Shown here in pieces: positions 1 through 7,253 of a stretch of 50,260 nt of DNA. The notes beneath the pieces are model-generated. The model made no database searches and was not told the DNA's origin. It saw nothing but the letters and a program-made list of their open reading frames with translations. Source of the stretch: Chloroflexota bacterium (lineage in GTDB: Bacteria; Chloroflexota; Dehalococcoidia; Lucifugimonadales; JADFKI01); NCBI GenBank assembly GCA_009840355.1, contig VXNZ01000044.1, positions 1-50,260 on the forward strand. Reading direction: 5' to 3'. The position numbers and the translations under genes were made by a program. How positions within the stretch are numbered: the stretch's first letter is position 1; each line of letters begins with the position of its first letter.

Positions 1-153
1 AAGCTGCGGTCGTTGAAAACGGACGACAACCTGCTGCTGCTGAAGACCAACATGGAAGCTGGGCACGGCGGCAGATCAGGCAGGTATGACGGGCTTTACG
101 AAACGGCGGAGGCTTACACGTTCATACTCGTGAGCATAGGGCTGCTTGAGTAG
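1..153 (+). CDS. Oligopeptidase B-like S9 peptidase, C-terminal fragment
   Basis: This frame is open from the first base and ends at TAG (151-153), giving 50 residues of the end of a protein that starts before the window. It reads NLLLLKTNMEAGHGG, then RYDGLYETAEAYTFIL, which I recognise as the C-terminal block of prolyl oligopeptidase family (S9A) enzymes, best matching oligopeptidase B. The His in GHGG is the expected catalytic histidine of the Ser-Asp-His triad. The enzyme would cleave short peptides after basic residues in the cytoplasm or periplasm. Ser and Asp lie upstream of the window, so activity cannot be judged. The subfamily is inferred from this short block only. Confidence 0.8.
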   Translation, partial: KLRSLKTDDNLLLLKTNMEAGHGGRSGRYDGLYETAEAYTFILVSIGLLE

Positions 154-250
154 CAGGAACGCTCCCGGCTGACTCCGAACACACGAAAGATGGACGGAGT
201 ATAAACTCCCTCGCGATACATCATCGAGTCGGGAAAGGGTCTTAACTGAA

Positions 251-664
251 ATGAACTCCGGCTTGCGACACCCTCCACCCAATAATTTGACTCTTCTGTT
301 CAATGCCACTCCGGGCCGCTGGATAGAAGATGCACTTGGAAGTCGTTTTGCGCATGTAGAGTCCCTTGTACCCAAAGGATATGCGGCATACGCCCGCCTG
401 TTCCATCCTGCTATGACGCAGGAAGACCGGCGCGTTCGATGGGCTACGGTCGCCGAATGGAGCGGCAAGGTCTATCACAGTCTGATGGCATTCCAGGGCA
501 TCAGCGTCCCAATAGCGGGGTATGGCTCCGCAGACCGGCCGTGGGCAGATGAACCCCGCGCAGGCGAAATGGATCCTGAAGATATTGTCGAATTGTCCCG
601 CCTCCTCTCTGATTTCACCGGCACGCCGGACCAATACTACTTTGCCGTGTGGGACGGATCCTGA
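251..664 (+). CDS. Hypothetical protein, probably truncated
   Basis: The product is 137 residues of unknown function. The motif PGRWIEDALG, followed by VPKGYAAYARLFHPA and RWATVAEW, resembles a family of uncharacterised proteins I recall from actinobacteria and Chloroflexota. Those relatives run on well past the YYFAVWDG segment where this frame stops (TGA 662-664). I therefore suspect a C-terminal truncation by a premature stop, although no clear continuation is visible in the other two frames. No ribosome binding site stands out before ATG 251. The frame follows the peptidase fragment by about 100 bases on the same strand. Function unknown; the frame is probably real because it matches a recurring protein pattern. 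Confidence 0.5.
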   Translation: MNSGLRHPPPNNLTLLFNATPGRWIEDALGSRFAHVESLVPKGYAAYARLFHPAMTQEDRRVRWATVAEWSGKVYHSLMAFQGISVPIAGYGSADRPWADEPRAGEMDPEDIVELSRLLSDFTGTPDQYYFAVWDGS

Positions 665-871
665 CCTGCGCCCCGCTTACTCTGGGACTGAGCGAGTCAG
701 CCAACTGATCAACGTCTCTAGGCTTTACCTGGCGAATTTCCATTCTTCGGTCCCCTGCCTTAACTCTACTCTACGTACTTGAGCAACTCGCATCGTAATC
801 TGTCGAAGTACACAAGAGTGTATATGCTATTCTCCCTGTTGTAAGATTCCCCTCGGAAGAGAGAGAAACAA

Positions 872-1156
872 ATGGCTGAGTTCGATCTCAATTATACCGC
901 CAGATTCTACAACGCTTACGGAGACCTCGAGTGGGAGAGACTTGAAGCCACGCCCTACGGTCGTCTTCAAGCGACGATACACGCCGACTTCATTATCGAC
1001 TCTACCACTTCTCGCACTTGCGACAGACTGTCCGCATCCATCAGTGCCTTCGATTCCGCGAATACCGCGCTGCCTATGTTCCGTCTGTACTCTCTAAGCA
1101 AGTTGAACTGGTACAACTGGTGTCTGTCCTACCGCCGTACATCTGCACACGGATGA
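872..1156 (+). pseudogene. Possible remnant of a SAM methyltransferase-like gene
   Basis: ATG 872 has a good purine-rich site (GGAAGAGAGAG) just upstream. The first 40 residues (FYNAYGDLEWERLEATPYGR) resemble the N-terminus of a group of class I SAM-dependent methyltransferases, before the nucleotide-binding fold. After about residue 42 the sequence loses any resemblance, becomes Ser/Thr-rich and ends at residue 94, with no GxGxG motif. No single-base shift restores a convincing methyltransferase. I read it as a decayed 5' end. It could instead be a genuine short unknown protein. About 200 bases before it (665-871) hold nothing recognisable. Confidence 0.35.
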
Positions 1157-1266
1157 CGGGTGCCTGTTCCGGTTTCTTTCCTTTTGAAGAGATTGCTCAC
1201 GAAAGCACCCAAGCCATCTCTCATGCCAGTCGACCATTCTGTGTCATAAGTAAAGCGAATCGGTAT

Positions 1267-1306
1267 TAGTCCCTTCCCTCCATGGGGGGAAGGTAAGGAT
1301 AGGGCA
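1267..1306 (+). repeat. Dispersed palindromic repeat, copy 1
   Basis: CCCTTCCCTCCATGGGGGGA followed by AGGTAAGGATAGGG. It is a short inverted repeat with a trailing AAGGATRGGG arm, and it recurs with variation in other intergenic spots of this window (about 3343, 25424, 31702, 31743, 33570, 34048, 38005, 49586). Here it lies downstream of the decayed frame and downstream of the ruvB stop codon. Confidence 0.6.
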
Positions 1307-1406
1307 AAGAAACCCATAACGCGCACATTGGCAAGAAATGTTGAGGACGGTCTCTCGATCGCTCTCTCTTTTCTTATCGATGCGTGATTGCGGAATGGAG
1401 GAATGG

Positions 1407-2438
1407 CTAAAACAAAGACGCCTGCGCCGAATTCGGCTCGTCCTTGCCGTAGTTGAAGCCAAGATGGTCGTATGCTAGGCGTGTTGCGATTCTGCCGCGC
1501 GGTGTCTTGTCCAGAAAGCCTAGCTGCAGGAGATACGGCTCGTACACATCCTCGATGGTGTCGGAGTCTTCGCTGATGGATGCGGCTATCGTGTCCAAGC
1601 CTACGGGACCGCCGTCGAACTTTTCGATTATCGAACGCAGCATCCTAGTGTCCGTGCCATCTAGCCCACGACCGTCCACTTCAAGCTGCGACAGCGCCGC
1701 TCGCGCGATGTCCGCCGTAATGACGCCGTCGCCTATCACTTGCGCGTAGTCGCGGACGCGGCGCAGCAGCCGGTTGGCGATGCGCGGCGTTCCCCTCGCA
1801 CGGCTGGCAATCTCGACTACGCCCTGCTCTTCCGCATCAATTTCCAGTATGCGCGCCGAACGCCCAACGATGGTCGCCATCGCGTCTTCGTCGTAGAAGT
1901 CGAGGCGATGGATGTTGCCGAACCTATCTCGCAGCGGCGGGCTGAGCATACCGTATCGCGTGGTCGCGCCGATGAGCGTGAACGGCTTGATGGACAGGTT
2001 CATGCTACGCGCCTTCAGCCCCTTGTCGATGACCCACGACACGAAGTAGTCTTCCATCGCCGGATACAGCACCTCTTCCACGACGCGGCTGAGGCGGTGG
2101 ATTTCGTCGATGAACAGGATGTCGCCCTCTTGCATCTGCGTAAGCGTGGCGACCATATCGCCGGGACGTTCTATCGCCGGGCCCGATGTGGTCTTTATCT
2201 GCGCGCCCATCTCGAACGCCATGATGTTGGCAAGAGTAGTCTTGCCAAGACCGGGCGGACCGTACAGCAGCACGTGGTCGAGAGGTTCGCCGCGCTGCTG
2301 CGCCGCCTTGACGCTGATGACGAGCAGGTTTTTCACGGCGTTCTGGCCGATGTAGTCAGCGATACGGCGCGGGCGCAGGCTGCTGTCCAACGAGTGGTCG
2401 AACTCATGCGGCGCGCCGGAAACGATGCGTTCGTTCAT
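1407..2438 (-). CDS. ruvB: Holliday junction branch migration ATPase RuvB
   Basis: RuvB is the AAA+ motor that, with RuvA and RuvC, drives branch migration of Holliday junctions during recombinational repair. The 343-residue length is normal. Visible motifs are Walker A GPPGLGKT (residues 60-67), Walker B DEIH (111-114), the sensor I stretch GATTR, the sensor II/arginine region [14 protein letters not shown], and a C-terminal winged-helix domain ending near YDHLGFNYG. The start codon overlaps the stop of the upstream DNA methyltransferase gene by four bases (ATGA), so translation is probably coupled. ruvA and ruvC are not in the window, so the gene is separated from its usual partners. Identification is secure. 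Confidence 0.97.
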   Translation of the reverse strand: MNERIVSGAPHEFDHSLDSSLRPRRIADYIGQNAVKNLLVISVKAAQQRGEPLDHVLLYGPPGLGKTTLANIMAFEMGAQIKTTSGPAIERPGDMVATLTQMQEGDILFIDEIHRLSRVVEEVLYPAMEDYFVSWVIDKGLKARSMNLSIKPFTLIGATTRYGMLSPPLRDRFGNIHRLDFYDEDAMATIVGRSARILEIDAEEQGVVEIASRARGTPRIANRLLRRVRDYAQVIGDGVITADIARAALSQLEVDGRGLDGTDTRMLRSIIEKFDGGPVGLDTIAASISEDSDTIEDVYEPYLLQLGFLDKTPRGRIATRLAYDHLGFNYGKDEPNSAQASLF

Positions 2439-3172
2439 AGCTCAGAAATCTCTTCTTGGATGCGGGATATTGCCGCCTGTGTGTAGTAATCGTCGATGTC
2501 GCAGCCGGCAAACATCCTGCCCTCTTGGAGCGCGGCGACGGCGGTCGTGCCGCTGCCTAAGAACGGGTCTATTACCATCGCGCCGCGCTCGCTGTGTTTG
2601 CGTATGAGTTCACGGAACAGGTCGAGCGGCTTTTGCGTGGGGTGAATGCGCTTGCCGCCGTGTCTCGGTATCGGATATGCGTAATCGCCGCTGTCGTAGG
2701 CGCTGTTGAACGCGGGGCTGCCGCCCTTCACGCCGACAACCGCCGTCTCGCGGCTGTTGGACAGGTAGGTGCACTTGCTGTTCAGCGGCACGGGATTGGT
2801 CTTATTCCACACCACAAGGCGCAGCATCTTGAACCCGGCATTCGATAACGCGTCGTACAGGTGGCTGATTTTCCACAAATCGTACCATACTATCGCCGTG
2901 CCGCCGCGCCGCAATACGCGGTATGCTTCCTGCGCGAGCGCGTCCAAGTCAATCTGCCGGTGGTCCCACTCCCCAAAGTCCATAGAGACGGCGAAGCGCT
3001 GCACGCCTGTCTTGACACTGCCAAAGCCTGTCTTCCTGCTGACGGAATAGGGCGGATCAGTGAGCACGAGGTCAACCGAGTTCCTGTCGAGCGAGTGCAG
3101 GAAATTGCGATAATCGGCGCACTCGATGCGGGGTTGGCTTGGGGCTGTTGTTGGGGTAATTGTAGGTAGCAC
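2435..3172 (-). CDS. Site-specific DNA methyltransferase (amino-methyltransferase)
   Basis: A 245-residue DNA amino-methyltransferase that would transfer a methyl group from SAM to adenine N6 or cytosine N4. The catalytic motif TDPPY is at residues 38-42 and the SAM-binding motif DPFLGSGTT at 202-210, preceded by HPTQKPL (177-183). Catalytic motif first and SAM motif last is the beta-class order. The target-recognition region between them is short. No restriction endonuclease gene is adjacent, so it may be an orphan methylase. The start is GTG at 3172; nothing better is visible downstream before DPPY. It heads a two-gene operon with ruvB, overlapping it by four bases. Target sequence unknown. 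Confidence 0.9.
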   Translation of the reverse strand: MLPTITPTTAPSQPRIECADYRNFLHSLDRNSVDLVLTDPPYSVSRKTGFGSVKTGVQRFAVSMDFGEWDHRQIDLDALAQEAYRVLRRGGTAIVWYDLWKISHLYDALSNAGFKMLRLVVWNKTNPVPLNSKCTYLSNSRETAVVGVKGGSPAFNSAYDSGDYAYPIPRHGGKRIHPTQKPLDLFRELIRKHSERGAMVIDPFLGSGTTAVAALQEGRMFAGCDIDDYYTQAAISRIQEEISEL

Positions 3173-3261
3173 GGTGTTGACCTGCGGGTAGCATGTGTTG
3201 GCTTGACAGTTGTTTTCACTATGAAAGCGGCGCGGATGGCGCTTACCCAGAACTGGTGTTC

Positions 3262-3291
3262 ATTCTATGTGTCAGTAACATGATATGTCAA
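3262..3291 (-). promoter_or_regulatory. Sigma70-type promoter for methyltransferase-ruvB
   Basis: On the minus strand TTGACA (3291-3286) is followed after 18 bases by TAGAAT (3267-3262). This is a full -35 match and a five-of-six -10 match. Transcription would start near 3255, leaving a leader of about 80 bases before GTG 3172. The rest of the 3173-3473 spacer holds only a repeat copy and the -10-like box of the next gene. Confidence 0.6.
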
Positions 3292-3342
3292 GAAACTAGC
3301 AACTTGTCTGGCATTATGACCAATGGCGGCGCACAGAAGACA

Positions 3343-3385
3343 TCCCCACCCCCCATCTTAACCTTCCCCCGTTAAGGGGAAGAGG
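3343..3385 (-). repeat. Dispersed palindromic repeat, copy 2 (reversed)
   Basis: CCCCACCCCCCATCTTAACC followed by TTCCCCCGTTAAGGGGAAG. Read on the minus strand this gives CTTCCCC, a short loop, GGGGGAAGG, then TTAAGATGGGGGG, the fullest form of the repeat. It lies between the divergent methyltransferase genes. Confidence 0.65.
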
Positions 3386-3448
3386 ACAGACTTGCAAGCG
3401 ACAACAATAGCCTATCTCAAATTGAGCGCGGAAGGCGCCGCATTGCAG

Positions 3449-3454
3449 TATAAT
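3449..3454 (+). promoter_or_regulatory. -10 box (TATAAT) close to the next start codon
   Basis: A perfect TATAAT lies only 8 bases before ATG 3462 and 20 before ATG 3474. No convincing -35 box is present at 16-18 bases. If used, transcription would begin around 3461, giving a leaderless message at ATG 3462 or a very short leader for ATG 3474. Confidence 0.4.
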
Positions 3455-3473
3455 CGGGGGCATGGAGGTTGCG

Positions 3474-4289
3474 ATGGTTGATTTTGCGTCGCTGGGACAA
3501 GAGACGATTGGGATTTGGAACAGGAATGCCGACTTCTGGGATGAGCGGATGGGGGAAGGGAATGAGTTTCACAAATTTCTAATCGAGCCCACGCAATTGA
3601 AACTGCTCTCGCTGCAAGCAGGTGAGCGCGTGCTGGACATTGGATGCGGCAATGGGCAGTTCGTGCGGAAAATGGCGTCGCTTGGCGCGGATGTGCTCGG
3701 CGTGGACGCTGCGCCCGGTATGATCGAACACGCGCGGCGGCGCACTTCGACAGATACCGATTACGCCGGCAGCGTGCAGTTCGATGTCGTGGATGCGACG
3801 GACGAAGCCGCGATGGTGGCGCTCGGCGCGGGCGAGTTCGACTCCGTAGTCTGCACAATGGCGCTGATGGACATATCAAGCATCACACCAATCGCGAGCG
3901 CGGCACGGCTGCTGCTGAAACCGTCCGGACGGATGGTGTTCTCCGTGATGCACCCGTGCTTCAACTCGACACAAGGCTTTCGGCAGACTTTGGAGCGCGA
4001 AGAGAACGATGGCGAACTCACGGAGCGCGTGTCGGTGCAGGTTACACGCTACATCGAGCCGCACACACATAAGGGATTGGCTATGGTCGGGCAGCCGCTG
4101 CCGCAGAACTACTTCCACCGTCCGATAAGCGCGCTGCTCGGCGTATTCTTCGCGGTGGGATTCGTGGTGGACGCGATCAAAGAGCCGGTATTTCCGGAGG
4201 ATTTACCGGACGACGACAAGCTAGGCTGGCTGATGTACAAAGACATCCCGCCCGTGCTTTCGGTGCGGCTGGTTAACTTACATCGCTAG
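3474..4289 (+). CDS. Class I SAM-dependent methyltransferase
   Basis: A 271-residue soluble methyltransferase. The SAM-binding motif VLDIGCGNG is at residues 53-61, followed by the acidic VLGVDAAPGM strand, and the fold ends with a SGRMVFSVMHPCF segment typical of small-molecule methyltransferases. I chose ATG 3474 because GGAGG (3464-3468) lies five bases before it; ATG 3462 is in frame and would suit a leaderless transcript from TATAAT at 3449. The substrate cannot be told from sequence. A second methyltransferase gene starts 33 bases downstream on the same strand; the two share the fold but little else, so they are probably co-transcribed enzymes rather than a recent duplication. Confidence 0.85.
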   Translation: MVDFASLGQETIGIWNRNADFWDERMGEGNEFHKFLIEPTQLKLLSLQAGERVLDIGCGNGQFVRKMASLGADVLGVDAAPGMIEHARRRTSTDTDYAGSVQFDVVDATDEAAMVALGAGEFDSVVCTMALMDISSITPIASAARLLLKPSGRMVFSVMHPCFNSTQGFRQTLEREENDGELTERVSVQVTRYIEPHTHKGLAMVGQPLPQNYFHRPISALLGVFFAVGFVVDAIKEPVFPEDLPDDDKLGWLMYKDIPPVLSVRLVNLHR

Positions 4290-4322
4290 ACAAGATGGCA
4301 GCATAGGATAAGGACTGAGGGT

Positions 4323-5120
4323 ATGGTGAATTGGGATGAGGGCGATTCGGCGGTTTATCGCGCGCTGGCAGAAGTCGCGGTGCCGAGGCGGGATGAGCAG
4401 CTCGCGACTTTGCTGTGCCTGCTGCCGTTTGGCAGGTATGACGCCTTTCGCATTGTGGATTTGGGGTGCGGCGAGGGTGTGTTGGAATATGCGGCGCTGA
4501 CGGCGTTTCCGAAGGCGACGGCACTGGCGCTGGACGGATCGGAGTCGATGCGCGAACATGCCTCGAAACTGCTGCTGCCATTCGGGGGGCGTGTCGATGT
4601 GCGTTACTTTGCGCTGGAGTCGGATGACTGGCAGGGAGAACTGGACGGCGCGGACTGCGTAGTGTCGTCGCTCGTGGTGCATCATCTGACCGACGATGGC
4701 AAGCGGCAGCTGTTTCGTGAGGCGTATGGACGAATGAACGATGGCGGCGCACTGATGCTGATAGACTGTGTGCAGCCGGAGCGCGTCGAGGGCGTCAGAC
4801 TGTTCTCGGACGCTTACGACAGAATATCGGCGCGGCAGTCGGTCGAGCGCACGGGCGATACGGCGCTGTTCGACAGGTTCGTGGAAGAGAAGTGGAATAT
4901 CTTCAGGCATCCGGAACCAAGCGAGATGCTTTCGCCGCTGTCCGCTCAGCTCGCGTGGCTTGCGGATGCGGGGTTCGAGGGTGTGGACTGCTTCTGGCTG
5001 AACGCGGGGTATGCGGTGTTCGGCGGATACAAGGGCGGCGGCACGAAAACCGGCGGGCTGTCGCTTGTGGACGCGCGGTCGGCAGTTGAGGCGGCGTTGA
5101 CGGAAAATAGAAGCATTTAA
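4323..5120 (+). CDS. Class I SAM-dependent methyltransferase
   Basis: A 265-residue enzyme with SAM-binding motif VDLGCGEG (residues 45-52), a following acidic strand (ALALDGS) and the VVSSLVVHHL segment corresponding to motif IV of ubiquinone/menaquinone-type methyltransferases. A C-terminal SPLSAQLAWLADAGFEGVDCFW element is typical of family members whose last helix-strand pair closes the pocket. The substrate is unknown. The start at ATG 4323 follows a weak GGATAAGG site. It lies downstream of another methyltransferase gene and upstream of an acyl-CoA dehydrogenase, all on the plus strand. The stop codon runs into a short ACAGGAT-type repeat. Confidence 0.85.
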   Translation: MVNWDEGDSAVYRALAEVAVPRRDEQLATLLCLLPFGRYDAFRIVDLGCGEGVLEYAALTAFPKATALALDGSESMREHASKLLLPFGGRVDVRYFALESDDWQGELDGADCVVSSLVVHHLTDDGKRQLFREAYGRMNDGGALMLIDCVQPERVEGVRLFSDAYDRISARQSVERTGDTALFDRFVEEKWNIFRHPEPSEMLSPLSAQLAWLADAGFEGVDCFWLNAGYAVFGGYKGGGTKTGGLSLVDARSAVEAALTENRSI

Positions 5121-5147
5121 CAGGATGGACAGGATATTCAGGATAGT
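5119..5147 (+). repeat. Short ACAGGAT-type tandem repeat after a stop codon
   Basis: Three spaced CAGGAT/AGGAT units (ACAGGATGGAC, AGGATATTC, AGGATAGT) begin on the stop codon of the upstream methyltransferase gene. Similar strings follow the stop codons near 6321, 11452, 31684 and 35841. Confidence 0.45.
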
Positions 5148-5167
5148 GGGATAGTGGGAGATTGAGA

Positions 5168-6322
5168 ATGTCGGGTTATTTGTTAAGCGAGGAAGAAGCG
5201 CTGCTGAAGTCAACGGTGAAAGACTTCGTGGACAACGAAATCGCGCCGCGAGCCGCCGCATACGACGAGAGCGGCGAGTTTCCTTATGACAACTTCAAGG
5301 GGCTTGCCGAATTGGGTCTGCTAGGGCTGACCTTGGACGAAGAGTACGGTGGCAGCGGCGGCACATTCCGGCAGCTTGCCATCGCGGTCGAAGAGGTTGC
5401 ACGGGCGTGCGCCGCGACAAGCACATCGTACATCGCGCATCTATCGCTGTGCGCGCAGTTCATCAATATGTGGGGCACGGACGGGCATAAGCGGCAATTC
5501 TTGCCCAAGCTGGCAAGCGGCGAGCATATCGGCGCGTTCGCGTTGACCGAGCCGGGCTCGGGCAGCGACGCCGGGGCGATGCGCACGACCGCGACGCGCG
5601 ACAACGGCGGCTACCTGCTCAATGGCAGCAAGACATTCATCACCAACGCGCCGGAAGCGGCAGTGTTCGCGGTGCTGGCGACGCACGACCGATCGCTGCG
5701 AACACGCGGCATAGACGCGCTCATCGTCGAGGGCGACAGCGCGGGGCTAAGTGTCAACCCGCTAAAGGGCAAGATGGGCATGCGCGCGTCATCCATCGCC
5801 GAGGTGGTGTTCGAGGACTGCCCGGTGCCGTCGGAGAATCGCATGGGCGACGAGGGCGAAGGATTCCGCGAGACGATGCATGTGCTGAACTCCAGCCGCA
5901 TATCCATCGCGGCGCAGTGCGTCGGCATCGCGCAGGCGGCATACGAGGCGGCGGTCGCGCATGTGAAGCGGCGCGAGGCGTTCGGGCAGAAGCTGGCGGA
6001 ATTGCAAGCAATCCAGTGGATGATAGCGGACATGGCGACGCAGATAGACGCGGCGCGGCTGTTGGTGATGCGCGTAGCCACGCTGCGAGACGAGGGCATG
6101 CCGATAGTCAAGGAAGCGTCGATGGCGAAGCTATACGCCTCACGAGTGGCGGTGGAATCGGCTGACAAGTCGGTGCAGATGCACGGCGGCGCAGGCTACC
6201 TCGCGCCAACGGACGCCGAGCGCTACTACCGCGACGCCAAGGTTACGGAGATATACGAAGGCACATCAGAGATACAGCGGTTGGTGATTGCGCGGAGCAT
6301 CTTGCGGGACGGATTGGTGTGA
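5168..6322 (+). CDS. Acyl-CoA dehydrogenase
   Basis: A 384-residue FAD-dependent enzyme that introduces a trans-2 double bond into an acyl-CoA, passing electrons to electron-transfer flavoprotein. The N-terminal helical domain is followed by the FAD/substrate signature FALTEPGSGSDAG and GSKTFITNA. The catalytic base is Glu364 in IYEGTSEIQ, the position used in short-chain and related dehydrogenases. QMHGGAGY is the usual flavin-contact stretch. ATG 5168 is preferred over the in-frame TTG 5162 because GGGAG lies eight bases upstream. No ETF gene is nearby. Neighbouring CoA-related genes (prpB, prpD, citrate synthase) suggest short or branched acyl-CoA oxidation, but the chain length is not determinable. 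Confidence 0.95.
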   Translation: MSGYLLSEEEALLKSTVKDFVDNEIAPRAAAYDESGEFPYDNFKGLAELGLLGLTLDEEYGGSGGTFRQLAIAVEEVARACAATSTSYIAHLSLCAQFINMWGTDGHKRQFLPKLASGEHIGAFALTEPGSGSDAGAMRTTATRDNGGYLLNGSKTFITNAPEAAVFAVLATHDRSLRTRGIDALIVEGDSAGLSVNPLKGKMGMRASSIAEVVFEDCPVPSENRMGDEGEGFRETMHVLNSSRISIAAQCVGIAQAAYEAAVAHVKRREAFGQKLAELQAIQWMIADMATQIDAARLLVMRVATLRDEGMPIVKEASMAKLYASRVAVESADKSVQMHGGAGYLAPTDAERYYRDAKVTEIYEGTSEIQRLVIARSILRDGLV

Positions 6323-6347
6323 CAGGATGTACTGGATGGGGAGGATT
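6321..6347 (+). repeat. ACAGGAT-type repeat after acyl-CoA dehydrogenase
   Basis: GACAGGATGTACTGGATGGG then GAGGATT directly follows the acyl-CoA dehydrogenase stop codon. Its last GGGGAGG also serves as the ribosome binding site of the DUF433 gene starting at 6351. Confidence 0.4.
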
Positions 6348-6350
6348 GAA

Positions 6351-6591
6351 ATGACCAAATGGGTGTCCTGCGACGCGGTGGAGAGCCATCCTGAAAAATT
6401 TGGGAGGTGCGCTGATATTTCGAGGCACGCGCGTGTTGGTGTTGGTGCTGCCTGAGAATCTCAAAGACGGCGCTACGGTCGCCGAGTTTCTGGAGTGGTT
6501 TCCGGGGGTAGAGGCATGGCAGGTGCAGGCGGTTCTGGAACATGAAGCTAAAGATTCGGAGGTTTCAAGTGGCCAGCAGACGGAAAGTTAG
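6351..6591 (+). pseudogene. DUF433 antitoxin-like gene with a one-base frameshift
   Basis: ATG 6351 follows GGGGAGG and encodes MTKWVSCDAVESHPEKF. The reading then has to jump by +1 around 6402, in the run TTTGGGAGG, to continue as GGALIFRGTRVLV and GATVAEFLEWFPGVEAWQVQAVLEH. Joined, this is a complete DUF433 domain of about 79 residues, the small helix-turn-helix-like protein often paired with DUF5615/VapC-like toxins. One extra G explains the break. Either the gene is inactivated, there is a sequencing error, or a programmed +1 shift is used; the site is not a recognised slippery heptamer. The 3' end overlaps the next frame. The usual DUF5615 partner is absent. Confidence 0.7.
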
Positions 6592-6994
6592 GCTGACGAC
6601 TGGTAGGCGTCCAAATCTTTATCAGGCGAATTTTGGGGGCGTAATTGCGAATCCTTATAAAGAGAAAGGCTCTCGTCCCGGCAAAAGTGAAAGGCAATCT
6701 CTAAAAGAGAATCGGCGCATCTATCGCAACATACGGCGCGTTCTAGCCAGCGTAGGTTATAGTACACACTTCAATCCTAATCCAGACCATGATTGTTACG
6801 AAAAGAAAGTAGACGACGGCACCGTTTTCTTCGCGCATCTTCCTGACGGAAGGGTCACGGAGCACAAACCGGCGCACAAGTGGATTCTGACGATTTATGC
6901 TGCCGCTGGAGGGCACTTGCATACACACCACTCCAAGATTAGGGAGAGGATTACCTTCGTCCCAGACTTCATCCTTTCAGACGATCCCCAATGA
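6569..6994 (+). CDS. Hypothetical protein downstream of DUF433
   Basis: A basic 141-residue protein I do not recognise. GTG 6569 is chosen because GGAGG (6558-6562) lies six bases upstream; an ATG at 6542 has no such site. The N-terminal half is rich in Lys, Arg and Asn (KVRLTTGRRPNLYQ, KENRRIYRNIRRVL). The C-terminal half contains HLPDGRVTEHKPAHKW and HLHTHHSK, a histidine-rich stretch that could bind metal or act in catalysis. It overlaps the DUF433 frame by 23 bases, so the two look like one operon, as in toxin-antitoxin pairs. It shows no PIN or DUF5615 signature. Any toxin role is conjecture from position. Confidence 0.6.
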   Translation: MASRRKVRLTTGRRPNLYQANFGGVIANPYKEKGSRPGKSERQSLKENRRIYRNIRRVLASVGYSTHFNPNPDHDCYEKKVDDGTVFFAHLPDGRVTEHKPAHKWILTIYAAAGGHLHTHHSKIRERITFVPDFILSDDPQ

Positions 6995-7170
6995 TTCATA
7001 CGCCGATTAGAGCGTAGATTGATGAATCGTCCTGCGCACTCTACCTACAACAAGAGGAGAATCCAGCGCATAGGCGTTAACAATCTTGCTGCATAGCGCG
7101 TGTTGAAAGTACGGTGAGGCGTCTATATGATTGGCTTGCCATTGGTCAATTGATGTTATCCCATAAAGGT

Positions 7171-7196
7171 GGTTCGACAGGCTCACCACGAACGGA
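7171..7196 (+). repeat. GGTTCGACAGGCTCACCACGAAC-type dispersed repeat
   Basis: GGTTCGACAGGCTCACCACG then AACGG. GTTCG and CGAAC can pair around a 12-base loop. This is a widespread intergenic element that I recognise from many bacterial genomes. It lies in the 6995-7253 spacer before the prpD-like gene. Only one copy is present in this window. Confidence 0.65.
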
Positions 7197-7253
7197 ACAG
7201 ATAGTCTTTCTACCAACAATGAATCGGTATTTTCGAAAGCAAAGGATGGCAAT

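Noticed and set aside
1740-2486. Long plus-strand open frame (248 codons) opposite ruvB
   Set aside because: It is antisense to a clear ruvB, is rich in Arg/His/Asp as expected for a shadow of GC-rich coding, and matches no family I know.
4278-5261. Minus-strand open frame of 327 codons opposite the second methyltransferase
   Set aside because: Arg/His-rich shadow of a gene with a clear SAM motif.
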